A stretch of 64,000 nt of DNA from Chthonomonas sp. UBA1950 (GTDB lineage: Bacteria > Armatimonadota > Fimbriimonadia > Fimbriimonadales > Fimbriimonadaceae). Each line of letters opens with the position of its first letter. The first letter of the stretch is position 1. This document shows positions 48,351 to 57,514 of the stretch, piece by piece. The stretch is from positions 50,972 through 114,971 of the forward strand of contig DDEQ01000020.1 in assembly GCA_002336105.1 (NCBI GenBank), read 5' to 3'. The notes below the pieces were generated by a model that saw nothing but the letters and a program-made list of their open reading frames with translations, ran no database searches and was not told where the DNA came from. The position numbers and the translations under genes were made by a program.

Positions 48351-50681
48351 GTGTCTGAAAGCCGAATTGATCATTTGAAAACGCTCCGAGTAGCCAACTA
48401 CGACGTTGCATTTGCCACCGCATTTGGAACGCTAGTCGCTGGCCCATTTTTGGTCGGTTTTGTTCAGAGCCTGAATGGTTCAGCGCTCGAGCTCAATATC
48501 TTGTCCGCTGTTCCTAGTCTTTTGGGAATCCTTCAATTACCAGGGGCAATTTGGGGGCGCGGTTTCAAGAGCTACAAAAAGTTCGTGATGCCTAGCGCGA
48601 TTACTTGGCGCGCGTTCTATATTCCGTTCGCATTTCTACCACTGCTACCCTGGCCGAATGAATTCAGGCTTGCGGTTATTTTCCTAAGCGTCATATTGGC
48701 TTCGATTGGAGCCATGCTTACAGGCTCGATCTATAACGACTGGCTTGCAGAAATGGTGCCAGCCGACAGCCGTGGCTACTATTTCAGCCGCAGAAGCGCT
48801 ATTGCAACGATCACTGGTGCCTTTATCGGCATCGTTGGGGCGTTCATTTTAGATGCGTTCAAGAAAGCAAATCTAGAGGCAAAAGGTTTCAGCGTTGTCT
48901 TTAGCATCGGAGTCGTTTGCGCGGCGATATCGCTTTCGTTCTTTGTTCGAATGCGAGATGTCGAACGCAAAAACCCGATCAAGCAAGGGCTAAAAGAGGG
49001 AATTGCTAACCTTGCCAACCCCTTTAGAGATCGTGAATATCGTCAAGTGTTGGTTTTCCTTGGCGTTACGATGTTCGCCCAAACCTTCGCGGGGAACCTG
49101 TTCGCCGCGTTCGGATTGAAAACCCTTAACCTTGATTACAAGATTATCCAGGGTGCGGGATTCATGCACGCACTTGGCACTGTCGTGTTCTTTAGGCTTT
49201 GGGGCTTCGTGAGCGACAAATACGGAAACAAGCCTGTGTTAGCGCTGACATCAATCATGTTGTCGCTGAATCCAATTCCGTGGATGCTGTGCAAACCTGG
49301 CAATCACACACTCGATTCCATTATTTTGCTGAGCAGTCACCCATTGATGGCGCTTGGCTGGAGTGGTTGGAGTTTGTGCCAGTTCAATATTATGTTGGCT
49401 ACCGCCAAGCCCGCTGAAAGAGCTTCCTATATGGGCGCTGGAATGGCGCTATCTGCACTCGTTGGCGGCGTCTCGCCCATCACAGGAGCGCTCGTTTTTG
49501 ATCAATTGCGAGGCGGATTCAGCGAAGAGGTCGCCTACAAGACTGTTTTTGGGTTGAGCGTCGTCCTTCGTCTGATCGCTGCGGTCTATGTTTTGCCGAT
49601 CAAAGAAGCGGGCTCAAGACCGATCAAAGATGCGTTTAACGATCTGCGAAACGTAAGCCCCAAAGGGATGAAAGCGATGCGGACCCTTGCTCAAAGTACC
49701 GATACCACCGAAATTGAGAATGCCATCGACGCGGTCGGTAATAAACGAGTGAATCTCGCTTCAGACGCGATCATCAAAGCGCTTCATGATCCACAACCTC
49801 GAGTTCGTCGAAGAGCTGCTGACGCACTAGCCAAGCTTGATGACCCACGTGCCATCGGTGAGCTGATTCATCAGATCGATGAACATCCTGATCTGATTGA
49901 AGAAGAGACTGTTCGGGCATTAGGGCGAATTGGTGATGCGAGGGCCATTCCGGCTCTCCAAAAGAGCCTAGAAAGTCCAAGATCGATCATCAGACGTGCT
50001 TCGGCTCACGCTTTGGGCCGCATCCTTTCTGCCGAAGGGGTCTCCAATCCCAAAGCGACTCAATCACTGATTTGGTATGCCGGAGATCCTCACGATCCCG
50101 ACCTTCGCCGCGCCGCATTGCAGGCCCTGAGAGATTCGCGAATAACCGAAGCTGAGCCGACGATTATCCAATGCTTGATGGATTCATCTCCGAGTGTTAG
50201 GATTGCGGCTGCGGAAGCGGTTGCCGAAATGCGTCTTCGCGCCGCTAGACCCACTCTTCTTCAAGCGCTTCAAACGTACAGTGATGAGGCTTCGGCTGAA
50301 GTTGCTTATGCGCTTGGCTCAGTTGGAGTGAAGGAAGATGTGAAACCGATCCTTGCCGAAGCGCAAAAGTCCGTTTCTATCATCACGCGTCGCCGTTGCT
50401 TACTCGGGGTAGCACGCCTTCTTGACGTCGAAGCGGAATCCTATCGGCTGATGTTACTGGAAGGGATGGCACGGGACCAAGCGTTGATGCATCTGGCTTC
50501 GGGCAAGAGTAAATCTACTTTCACCCTAGCTTTGAATTTATTTGCCTCGAATAATGAGTCTGGCGCACTCGTTAAACTGCAAGAGGTAAGTCAAGACAAA
50601 GTGCTTGCAGTCCTTTCAAGCGCTCCAGTTCAAGAGTCGTTCTTGATTGCGTATTCGTACGCAGTCAAGCTTGTCAGTTAG
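48351..50681 (+). CDS. MFS-type transporter fused to HEAT repeats
   Basis: 776 residues from GTG 48351. Residues about 15-420 are a 12-segment major-facilitator-like transporter (VAFATAFGTLVAGPFLVGFV, IYNDWLAEMVPADSRGYYF, the loop RLWGFVSDKYGNKPVLAL, MGAGMALSALVGGVSPITG). A linker (PIKDAFNDLRNVSPKGMKAM) is followed by about six HEAT/PBS-lyase repeats from 430 to 690 (ALHDPQPRVRRRAADALAKL, VRALGRIGDARAIPALQKSL, CLMDSSPSVRIAAAEAVAEM). The repeats would sit in the cytoplasm and could bind a regulatory partner. I know of no defined function for this fusion. Confidence 0.88.
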   Translation: MSESRIDHLKTLRVANYDVAFATAFGTLVAGPFLVGFVQSLNGSALELNILSAVPSLLGILQLPGAIWGRGFKSYKKFVMPSAITWRAFYIPFAFLPLLPWPNEFRLAVIFLSVILASIGAMLTGSIYNDWLAEMVPADSRGYYFSRRSAIATITGAFIGIVGAFILDAFKKANLEAKGFSVVFSIGVVCAAISLSFFVRMRDVERKNPIKQGLKEGIANLANPFRDREYRQVLVFLGVTMFAQTFAGNLFAAFGLKTLNLDYKIIQGAGFMHALGTVVFFRLWGFVSDKYGNKPVLALTSIMLSLNPIPWMLCKPGNHTLDSIILLSSHPLMALGWSGWSLCQFNIMLATAKPAERASYMGAGMALSALVGGVSPITGALVFDQLRGGFSEEVAYKTVFGLSVVLRLIAAVYVLPIKEAGSRPIKDAFNDLRNVSPKGMKAMRTLAQSTDTTEIENAIDAVGNKRVNLASDAIIKALHDPQPRVRRRAADALAKLDDPRAIGELIHQIDEHPDLIEEETVRALGRIGDARAIPALQKSLESPRSIIRRASAHALGRILSAEGVSNPKATQSLIWYAGDPHDPDLRRAALQALRDSRITEAEPTIIQCLMDSSPSVRIAAAEAVAEMRLRAARPTLLQALQTYSDEASAEVAYALGSVGVKEDVKPILAEAQKSVSIITRRRCLLGVARLLDVEAESYRLMLLEGMARDQALMHLASGKSKSTFTLALNLFASNNESGALVKLQEVSQDKVLAVLSSAPVQESFLIAYSYAVKLVS

Positions 50682-51148
50682 CTCACTTGATCGACGATAC
50701 TAATCAGCTCAATTGCTGCTTGAGCCGCTTCTCTGCCCTTGTTGCCAAACTTCATTCCTGATCGATCAATTGCTTGATCTTGAGTATCTGGTGTTAATAC
50801 ACCCCAGGCAATTGGAGTCTTGTATTCAACCTGTAGGCTCATCAGCGCCCCGCCGACGTCTCCGCCGAGCAACTTGGCATGTGGGGTTTGGCCCTGAAGA
50901 ATGCAACCCAATGCAAGAACGGCATCCGGCTTGTTTGGCCCGGCAAGAAGACTCTTGACCGCAACCGGCATCTCCCACGTTCCAGGAACGTGTATGACAA
51001 TGACTTCAGGATTTCCGAAGCGCGCCAATTCATCCAATGCTCCAGCTAATAGCTCTTTGGTGACTAGTTCGTTCCAACGACTCACCACGATTGCGACCTT
51101 TTTGCCAGACGCATCCATCTTGCCTCGTATCTCCTTCACAGCTTGCAT
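50678..51148 (-). CDS. ribH: 6,7-dimethyl-8-ribityllumazine synthase
   Basis: Condenses the ribityl-pyrimidine with dihydroxybutanone phosphate, the next-to-last step of riboflavin synthesis, as an icosahedral or pentameric enzyme. 156 residues. VAIVVSRWNELVTKELLAGA (SRWNE substrate site), VIHVPGTWEMPVAVKSLL, ALGCILQGQTPHAKLLGGDV with the catalytic His in TPH, and IAWGVLTPDTQDQAIDRSG. Start ATG overlaps the preceding stop (TAATG). No other riboflavin gene is nearby. Confidence 0.96.
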   Translation of the reverse strand: MQAVKEIRGKMDASGKKVAIVVSRWNELVTKELLAGALDELARFGNPEVIVIHVPGTWEMPVAVKSLLAGPNKPDAVLALGCILQGQTPHAKLLGGDVGGALMSLQVEYKTPIAWGVLTPDTQDQAIDRSGMKFGNKGREAAQAAIELISIVDQVS

Positions 51149-52179
51149 TATGACCCTTTCGCTGCCTCAAGGACGTCGGACTCAAACGCCTTGGCCTTCG
51201 CTGAGTCATAGCCCATCCACAATTTGAGAATCTTGCCCTTGCCATCGACCAACCAAAACATGGGAGTCGCTGGCGCTTTGAGGGACTTAATCTTTGAGCC
51301 CGATGGGTCTGTGTAGGCTCCGTCCACCTTTCCCTGTCCGTCCGAAAGGTAAATGACGGGCAAACTTGAACTTAATGTGTGTAACGAGGACCTACTGCGT
51401 TTACTTGGATCGGTGGCAGATAGCAAAGCGATGATTCCAACCTTTCCGCGAAGGACTGTTCCAAGATTAACCTTTTTCTTTGATTGAGGAGCTATCCAAT
51501 CGTTCAAAGGAAACTGTTCGTCCTTTTGAAGCGGCTCGGTCATGTCTGGAAGGCTATATGGCATGTAACCCAGCGGCAATGGAGTGGCAAAACTTTGAAG
51601 GCTAAGGCCGCTCAAGGATTTATAACTTGTGAAGTTGAACACGCTGGTGATGTCAGTTCCCATCGCTATCACATGTGAGCTATATCTGGTCAGCGATCCG
51701 TCGGAGGCGACGGTGGCGTCTACGTAGACTTCTCCCTCCTTTGTAATAGCATGCCCCTTGATCTTGTACGAATTGCCTTGCTTCTCGAATTGAGGAGATG
51801 GGATAGCTTTATTTAGGTTTGGTCCCACGCTAAACATCGGCAGGAAGTGACTCACTTGAGGGAGTATCCGTGAATCAACTATCCCAAATGGGTATCTAGG
51901 GCGGACATCGTACAATTGTTGTGAGTGTTCAATCTCGGTGTACGAATCTTCGGTCGAGCTGTAGAGATAGCTATAAGGTCCAACCTTTGCACTGATCTTG
52001 AGCCGGCGAGGATACTGCACGAGCATCGCGATTTTTGCGGTGGGAGCATTCCCGTACTTTGCGGTTACATCAACCGAGTAGGAAGGATGAGATTTGTGCC
52101 AAGCCTCATTCAATGAAATAGGATCGGTGGCAAACGCAACGACGGCAACCAAGTTGAGAAGCATGACTCTACTAGGCAT
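51148..52179 (-). CDS. Exported protein with thioredoxin-like end lacking CxxC
   Basis: 343 residues. A short signal (VMLLNLVAVVAFATDPI) is followed by a LolA/DUF2092-like half (about 20-215; YSVDVTAKYGNAPTAKIAML, YLYSSTEDSYTEIEHSQQLY, YKIKGHAITKEGEVYVDATV). The rest looks like a redoxin fold (VNLGTVLRGKVGIIALLSAT, LPVIYLSDGQGKVDGAY, ATPMFWLVDGKGKILKLWMG). The cis-Pro loop ATPMFWLVD is present but the CxxC site reads LLSATDPS, so it cannot be a thiol oxidoreductase. Coupled to ribH by TAATG overlap. Function unknown. Confidence 0.72.
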   Translation of the reverse strand: MPSRVMLLNLVAVVAFATDPISLNEAWHKSHPSYSVDVTAKYGNAPTAKIAMLVQYPRRLKISAKVGPYSYLYSSTEDSYTEIEHSQQLYDVRPRYPFGIVDSRILPQVSHFLPMFSVGPNLNKAIPSPQFEKQGNSYKIKGHAITKEGEVYVDATVASDGSLTRYSSHVIAMGTDITSVFNFTSYKSLSGLSLQSFATPLPLGYMPYSLPDMTEPLQKDEQFPLNDWIAPQSKKKVNLGTVLRGKVGIIALLSATDPSKRSRSSLHTLSSSLPVIYLSDGQGKVDGAYTDPSGSKIKSLKAPATPMFWLVDGKGKILKLWMGYDSAKAKAFESDVLEAAKGS

Positions 52180-52271
52180 TATGCCAGTCTCGCACGATTC
52201 CTTTCTAATAACCGTGACTTTACGAGTAAAGTCGTTGGCTTTTCTCGACGATATTCGATGTGGAGGTTGTA

Positions 52272-52724
52272 GTGAGCGAAACCAAATTCGTTGTTTTCAA
52301 GCTAGGGAAGGAAAGGTACGGGCTACCCATTGAATCTGTAGAAAGGATTCTGCCCAATCAGGACGTAACGCGATTGCCGCGTTCACCTAAGGTGTTACTC
52401 GGAGTATTCGATTTACGTGGAACGACCGTTCCTGCGCTCGATGCGTGGCAACGATTCGGAATGACACAGGATGATGAGAGTCATAACTTTGTAGTTGTGA
52501 TCACGCCCGAGGGGCGATGCGCTCTCAGTGTCGATCGTGTCGACGGAATCATCTCACTCAACGAAGACCAGATTGAACCTCCTGGAACTTTGTCGGCTAA
52601 TGAAGCTGATCCGTTCCTATCTGGCATCGGCAGACAAGAGGATCGATTAACGGTTCTCATCGACCCTGAAAAAGTAGTTCCGAAGGAGCTTCGGAAGAAA
52701 GTTGCTGCCGTAGCGGCGGCATAA
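52272..52724 (+). CDS. cheW: CheW-like chemotaxis/signalling scaffold
   Basis: 150 residues from GTG 52272, chosen because GGAGG at 52262-52266 is 5 nt away. An in-frame GTG at 52260 overlaps that site. The CheW fold is seen in TKFVVFKLGKERYGLPIESV, LPRSPKVLLGVFDLRGTTVP, FVVVITPEGRCALSVDRVDG and LTVLIDPEKVVP. It would link receptors to a CheA-type kinase, or serve a Frz/Pil-type chemosensory path. No other chemotaxis gene is in the window. Confidence 0.93.
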   Translation: MSETKFVVFKLGKERYGLPIESVERILPNQDVTRLPRSPKVLLGVFDLRGTTVPALDAWQRFGMTQDDESHNFVVVITPEGRCALSVDRVDGIISLNEDQIEPPGTLSANEADPFLSGIGRQEDRLTVLIDPEKVVPKELRKKVAAVAAA

Positions 52725-52750
52725 AGTTACTCGGGAAAAACTGCGTGCAG

Positions 52751-52779
52751 AAAGCGACCCCTCAGGTAAGGGTCGCTTT
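52751..52779. terminator. Bidirectional hairpin between cheW and ppx
   Basis: AAAGCGACCC (52751-52760) and GGGTCGCTTT (52770-52779) form a 10-bp stem between two convergent genes, with a T-rich tail on the plus strand and TTT on the minus strand. Confidence 0.75.
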
Positions 52780-52786
52780 CATGGTT

Positions 52787-53725
52787 TTATTTGTCGCTAA
52801 CCCGCGAGTGTTTCGGCATTCCATATTCCAGGAGGGCGTGCCGCCAACCGCGTGTCGATACCGAGCATCCGCCTGCTTTGATCGCAAACAAGAATCTCTC
52901 TAGAATGAGTGAGCCGATGTGAAGGGTTTTCTCTCGGCCCTTTTCCATTCCGGTGATCGCTCCTCGTTCAGAATCGGTCATCGGCATCATGTAGCCAACA
53001 GCTCTGCTGATCTCACCGAACTCGAGCCACTGGCCGTGAACTTTGGCTGGGTCCCATTCCACCATCTTCTCTCGAATAGTGATCAAATTTGTTCCGGTCG
53101 CACCGAGCACGATGGTATGTCCTGCATTGTCCAGATAATAGGTTTCGCCGAGGATCTGATCGATTTGAGAAGATGCAGTCAACACTTCCTCGGGTCCGTT
53201 CGCTTCGTCAGATAGCGTGCTTCCACGCAAGGCCAATGTCCCAATCGCGTAGCTTTTTCTGTACCGGGTTACCCATCCTTGTGAGCGATCTGCGGTGACT
53301 AGCTCCGTGCTCTGACCACCTACATCCACAATCGACAAACGCGGGTGTTTGTCAAAGATAGGGTCATTTGCTACCGCCTGGAACCCAAGATCGGCTTCGT
53401 CATCCCCGCTGAGTACAAAAACTGGGGTTCGTTGCTGTACCGCTCGATGAAGGAACTCATGGGTATTTTTTGCGATTCGTGCCGCCATTGTGGCCGCAGC
53501 AACAGTTTCGTCAACCCCTAACTCCTCCGCTTTGGCGTAAGCACGCCTCAGTGCGTCGAGTGTATAACTCATTCCTTCCTCGCTGAGTAACCCCGTTTCC
53601 TTGGTTCCGACGCCGAGCGATGACACCTCGGAACTTTCGTAAACAGGTTGCCAAATGTCGTCGATCCGTTCCTCGACAACGAGGAGGACACTGTTGGAGC
53701 CAACATCGATGACTGCTTTCCGCAT
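52787..53725 (-). CDS. ppx: Ppx/GppA-type phosphatase
   Basis: 312 residues from ATG 53725, chosen because it gives the family start MRKAVIDVGSNSVLLVVEE. The longer frame would overlap mnmG. Phosphate-1 loop IDVGSNS, VAAATMAARIAKNTHEFL, LSGDDEADLGFQAVAN, phosphate-2 loop SIVDVGGQSTELV, SYAIGTLALRG and the closing ALLEYGMP. The single-domain form hydrolyses polyphosphate or pppGpp, and which one cannot be told. It lies 22 nt after mnmG. Confidence 0.92.
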   Translation of the reverse strand: MRKAVIDVGSNSVLLVVEERIDDIWQPVYESSEVSSLGVGTKETGLLSEEGMSYTLDALRRAYAKAEELGVDETVAAATMAARIAKNTHEFLHRAVQQRTPVFVLSGDDEADLGFQAVANDPIFDKHPRLSIVDVGGQSTELVTADRSQGWVTRYRKSYAIGTLALRGSTLSDEANGPEEVLTASSQIDQILGETYYLDNAGHTIVLGATGTNLITIREKMVEWDPAKVHGQWLEFGEISRAVGYMMPMTDSERGAITGMEKGREKTLHIGSLILERFLFAIKAGGCSVSTRGWRHALLEYGMPKHSRVSDK

Positions 53726-53747
53726 TATTGGAGCGTACCCGTGGTAG

Positions 53748-55655
53748 TTACGAGGTGGCAAACGACCGTTGTCGAAGATGGCCAACGACAATCGCTATAT
53801 CAGTGGGTCGCACACCCGGAATTCGAGAAGCCTGGCCAATGGTTGTTGGACGGACCTTGTCAAGTTTTTCCCGACTCTCATGGCTAAGCCCTCCGATTCC
53901 AACATAGTCAAATCCAGCTGGAATGCGAAGTTCGTCTAGCTTCTTGGCTCGCTCGATTAGTCGTCGTTCGCGCTGAATGTATCCGTCATAGGCGGCAGCA
54001 AGTTCGATCTGCTCTCGAACCGCAAAATCGTCCGAGAGGCTTAGACTCTTGCCGCACTTAGCGGCGATCTCTTCGACTCGGTTCAGATTGAGTTCTGGAC
54101 GAGTGAGAAGGTTAAAGTAGGATATTCGGTCTGACACCACCGCTTCACCCAGTTCTCGTAAGGTCGGGTTGTCGATGCTCGAAATGGTTGTGGACTCGAG
54201 TTGTTCGAGTCCATTTTGAATCGCATCCTGTTTGTCACAAAATGCAGACCAGCGCTCGGCGCTACATAACCCAAGTTCGTTTGAAACAGGTGTTAACCTT
54301 GCGTCAGCATTGTCATGCCTTAGAACGAGGCGATGCTCAGCGCGGGCGGTCAGCATTCGGTAGGGGTCTTCAACGCCTTTCGTCACTAGATCGTCAATCA
54401 TCACGCCGATGAAAGAATTGCTTCGAGGGAATTCCGTGGGTTCTTCGTCTCGACTGAAAAGCGCGGCGTTAATGCCTGCCACAATGCCTTGCCCCGCAGC
54501 CTCTTCATATCCGCTGGTTCCGTTGAGTTGCCCCGCTAGAAACAGGCCGTCAAGTTGCTTTGATTGTAGCGATGGGTATAGCTGCAAAGGGTCAGCCATA
54601 TCGTATTCCACGGCGTATCCAGGGCGAATCATTTCGACGTTTGCCAGTCCGGGAATGGTCTTCAGAAACTGCATCTGAATCTCTGCAGGCAAGCTTGTCG
54701 AGGTTCCCTGAACGTAAATCGAGTCGCTCGTCCAAGTTTCTTGTTCAAACCAGATTGGGTGCGAATCTTTCGTTGCGAAGCGGACAATTTTATCTTCGAT
54801 GCTGGGGCAATATCGGGGTCCAACACCCTCAATCTGGCCACTAAACATCGCACTTTGATGGATGTTTGCAGCGATGATTTCGTGAGTTTCAGAGTTCGTC
54901 TTCGACTGCCAACACGGAAGCAGTTCATGTGCCGGATGAGTACGTGTATTGATAAAACTAATCGGTCCTGCGTCTGCTTCGCTTTCCATCGGATCAGTTG
55001 CCGAAAAGTCGATGCTTGATTTTCTGATTCGCGGTGTGGTGCCTGTTTTGAACCTTCGAAGCCTGATGCCGAGCGAAGATAGGCTTGCGGAGAGACCGAC
55101 CGCTGCTTCATCTCCATGTCGCGCAGCGACAGTTTTATTCTTCCCCTCATGGCAAAGTCCGTTCAAAAAGGTGCCGGTTGTCAAAACGACAGCGCGACTT
55201 TTTACGACCGACCCGTCGGCTAGAATGACCCCCGCTAACTGGCCGGATTCGATGTGTAAGCATTCAACAGCGGCCTCGATTAGAGTCAAGTTAGGCTGAT
55301 CCGACATCACCTGCCGCATCAATTTCGGATAGAGATCTTTGCAAACATGGGTGCGGATTGTTTGCACGGCGGGGCCTTTGCCCGTCCCGACTCGTCGAAT
55401 GTGAGTTAACGCGCGGTCGGTAGTCAGCCCCATTTGGCCGCCCAGAGCATCGACTTCGCGCGCCATATGTCCCTTTGCCGGACCACCGATTGAGCAGTTG
55501 CAGGGCAGATGCCCAATTCGATCAAGACGCATCGTGATGCAGGCAGTTTGCCGACCCATTCGGGCACTGGCGAGCGCAGCCTCAATTCCGGCATGACCGG
55601 CACCAACCACAATGACTTCAAAGCTCTCCAAGTCTATGATTTTACCGGTGCCCAA
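53748..55655 (-). CDS. mnmG: tRNA uridine-34 carboxymethylaminomethyl synthase subunit MnmG
   Basis: With MnmE and folate, builds the cmnm5U wobble modification. 635 residues. FAD-binding FEVIVVGAGHAGIEAALASA, RIGHLPCNCSIGGPAKGHMAREVDALGGQMG, RTHVCKDLYPKLMRQVM, VLTTGTFLNGLCHEGK, RRFKTGTTPRI, the cysteine strand VGPRYCPSIEDKIVRFA, HPIWFEQETW, GYAVEYD and AGQLNGTSGYEEAAGQG. The start is TTG 55655, overlapping the amylase end by 22 nt. A nearer TTG in front of ESFEVIVVG is possible. Confidence 0.97.
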   Translation of the reverse strand: MGTGKIIDLESFEVIVVGAGHAGIEAALASARMGRQTACITMRLDRIGHLPCNCSIGGPAKGHMAREVDALGGQMGLTTDRALTHIRRVGTGKGPAVQTIRTHVCKDLYPKLMRQVMSDQPNLTLIEAAVECLHIESGQLAGVILADGSVVKSRAVVLTTGTFLNGLCHEGKNKTVAARHGDEAAVGLSASLSSLGIRLRRFKTGTTPRIRKSSIDFSATDPMESEADAGPISFINTRTHPAHELLPCWQSKTNSETHEIIAANIHQSAMFSGQIEGVGPRYCPSIEDKIVRFATKDSHPIWFEQETWTSDSIYVQGTSTSLPAEIQMQFLKTIPGLANVEMIRPGYAVEYDMADPLQLYPSLQSKQLDGLFLAGQLNGTSGYEEAAGQGIVAGINAALFSRDEEPTEFPRSNSFIGVMIDDLVTKGVEDPYRMLTARAEHRLVLRHDNADARLTPVSNELGLCSAERWSAFCDKQDAIQNGLEQLESTTISSIDNPTLRELGEAVVSDRISYFNLLTRPELNLNRVEEIAAKCGKSLSLSDDFAVREQIELAAAYDGYIQRERRLIERAKKLDELRIPAGFDYVGIGGLSHESREKLDKVRPTTIGQASRIPGVRPTDIAIVVGHLRQRSFATS

Positions 55656-57475
55656 TAAATCGCGCCCCAGTTGGAGGTTACGGCGGTGCTGATCAGACCG
55701 TTTTCGGCTTTTACAACCGCACCAGACAGCAGGTTTGTCCAGGGGCCATCAAATGGAACTTCAAAATGGACTCGCTGAAGCTGATCGCCAAAGTTAAGCG
55801 CGATGTAAAGCTTCTCGTGCTCGTTCCATCGGTGAAAAATCACTAGGTTCTTGTCGCGGTGAATGCCAAAGCCACTTTCGTTTGGCAGTGTCCAACTGTC
55901 CTCCCACTGGCTTGGATAGAAGTTTGAAGTTCTTAGGGCAGGGTGCTCATGACGAATCTTGATCAGCTTCCTGAAGAGGTCGTTGACCTTTAATCCCTCA
56001 TCGGATTGAAGCCATTTCCAGTCGAGCGGTCTTGGAATAACTCGACCAGGTCCATCCTCTGGCATATCGTTATCTGCGCCGAACTCTTGTCCGTTGAATA
56101 GAAGCGGGGCTCCGGCACTAGTGAACAGCGCAATCAGGTACGGCTGCATTCGGAACCAATCTTCCCGACCTCCTGCAATGCAGGCAAAACGCTTATGGTC
56201 ATGGTTTTCGACGTACGTGATCGGGCATCCGCTCGCAAAATCGCTGCCCGAGTTCAGCATTCTCATGATAGGAGCTTCGATCTGGCTGTCTCGAAGGTAG
56301 CCGCCGGAAAGGCTGCGGAATGGATCAAGCCAACAGGCAGTAGCATGGACGCGATTTACGACGTCTATCGCGCCGTAATCCCACGAGTGCTCTAGGATCA
56401 AAGGGAAGTTGGTCTCTCCTTTTGTTTCTAGATGAGCCTGAACGGCCTGGATAATTTCAGGGAGCCCGTCATGAGGGTCGTTTGGATCATACAGCCCGAG
56501 TGTGTTATCAAAACGTAAACCGTCGATCCCAAACTCATCAATCCAATAGATAAGGGCATCACGGATGTATTCAAACGTGCATTGGTTGTCGTAATCGAGG
56601 TCTCGATAAAAAGCCGCTTGAGCAAATTGGCCCACATACGGGCTCTCGCTTGGTTCTTCGTAAAGCCAGTAGTAAGGGAATCCGCGAGACGGGTCGGCGG
56701 CATCGGCATGGTTCAGAACGACGTCAAGGATGACCTGAATATCAAGCTCATGGCATGCTTTGATGAGTTCCTTGAGGTGGGATAGCTTTTTTGATTCATC
56801 ACGCGGATCATCGGTATATCGGTGAGCCACCGAGAAGTATTGAATTGGATCGTAGCCCCAACTGTAGCCGTTGATTCCATCCACGTCTGACCGCATGTTG
56901 GTCATCCATGGCATGAACTCTATAGCGTTAATGCCGAGATCCTTTAAGTCTTGTAATCGGTGCTGAATTCTGGCGACAGGACACTCGTTAGGGAAATCGA
57001 GATTCGCTGTAAAGTCATCGATCATCAACTCGTAGATGACAAGATCGCGTAACGGACGACGTTTGTGTTTGTAGCTCGGTACCTGATACGAGTGGCCACC
57101 AATTAGAAAGGCAGAGTTCTGATTTTGCGTGCCCCCATATCGAGCGCAAGGATCGCCGATGAGTCGCCGCTCGGTGTTCTGAAAAGTAACCAGATACTTG
57201 TATTCGTAGAATCCGGGTTCGAGATGCCTCGTCGTTGCCTCGTAGACGGTGCCTTTTCGCTTGTTGTCCGCAGGGTCCACAAATCCAGAACCGGTAAGTG
57301 CTAGTGGATTGTTGAAATCCCAGCCTTGAAATGTTCCGACCACTCCGACCGAAGCAATTTTGTGCTCGCCTCCTCTTATGTATTGCTCTGGACACTGAGC
57401 ATTGTCTGGCAGAAACAGCCGAAACGTTGCTCGATGATGGGTGTTATCGACTTGAACTCCAAACTGCTCGTACAT
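55634..57475 (-). CDS. GH13 alpha-amylase-family enzyme with N-terminal CBM48-like domain
   Basis: 613 residues with no signal peptide, so probably cytoplasmic. The N-terminal beta domain (about 1-130; ATFRLFLPDN, VGTFQGWDFNNPLALTG, YEYKYLVTF) resembles CBM48. The GH13 barrel has INAIEFMPWM, DVVLNH (251-256), nucleophile D323 in GIDGLRFDNT, acid/base E362 in FPLILEHSWD and the stabilising D426 in YVENHDHKR, so all three catalytic acids are present. Likely acts on alpha-glucan in glycogen or maltodextrin metabolism; hydrolysis, branching or trehalose-type activity is not resolved. Confidence 0.92.
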   Translation of the reverse strand: MYEQFGVQVDNTHHRATFRLFLPDNAQCPEQYIRGGEHKIASVGVVGTFQGWDFNNPLALTGSGFVDPADNKRKGTVYEATTRHLEPGFYEYKYLVTFQNTERRLIGDPCARYGGTQNQNSAFLIGGHSYQVPSYKHKRRPLRDLVIYELMIDDFTANLDFPNECPVARIQHRLQDLKDLGINAIEFMPWMTNMRSDVDGINGYSWGYDPIQYFSVAHRYTDDPRDESKKLSHLKELIKACHELDIQVILDVVLNHADAADPSRGFPYYWLYEEPSESPYVGQFAQAAFYRDLDYDNQCTFEYIRDALIYWIDEFGIDGLRFDNTLGLYDPNDPHDGLPEIIQAVQAHLETKGETNFPLILEHSWDYGAIDVVNRVHATACWLDPFRSLSGGYLRDSQIEAPIMRMLNSGSDFASGCPITYVENHDHKRFACIAGGREDWFRMQPYLIALFTSAGAPLLFNGQEFGADNDMPEDGPGRVIPRPLDWKWLQSDEGLKVNDLFRKLIKIRHEHPALRTSNFYPSQWEDSWTLPNESGFGIHRDKNLVIFHRWNEHEKLYIALNFGDQLQRVHFEVPFDGPWTNLLSGAVVKAENGLISTAVTSNWGAIYWAPVKS

Positions 57476-57514
57476 GGTAGCAATTGCCTCTCTTACATAA
57501 ACTATAGTGTCTAA

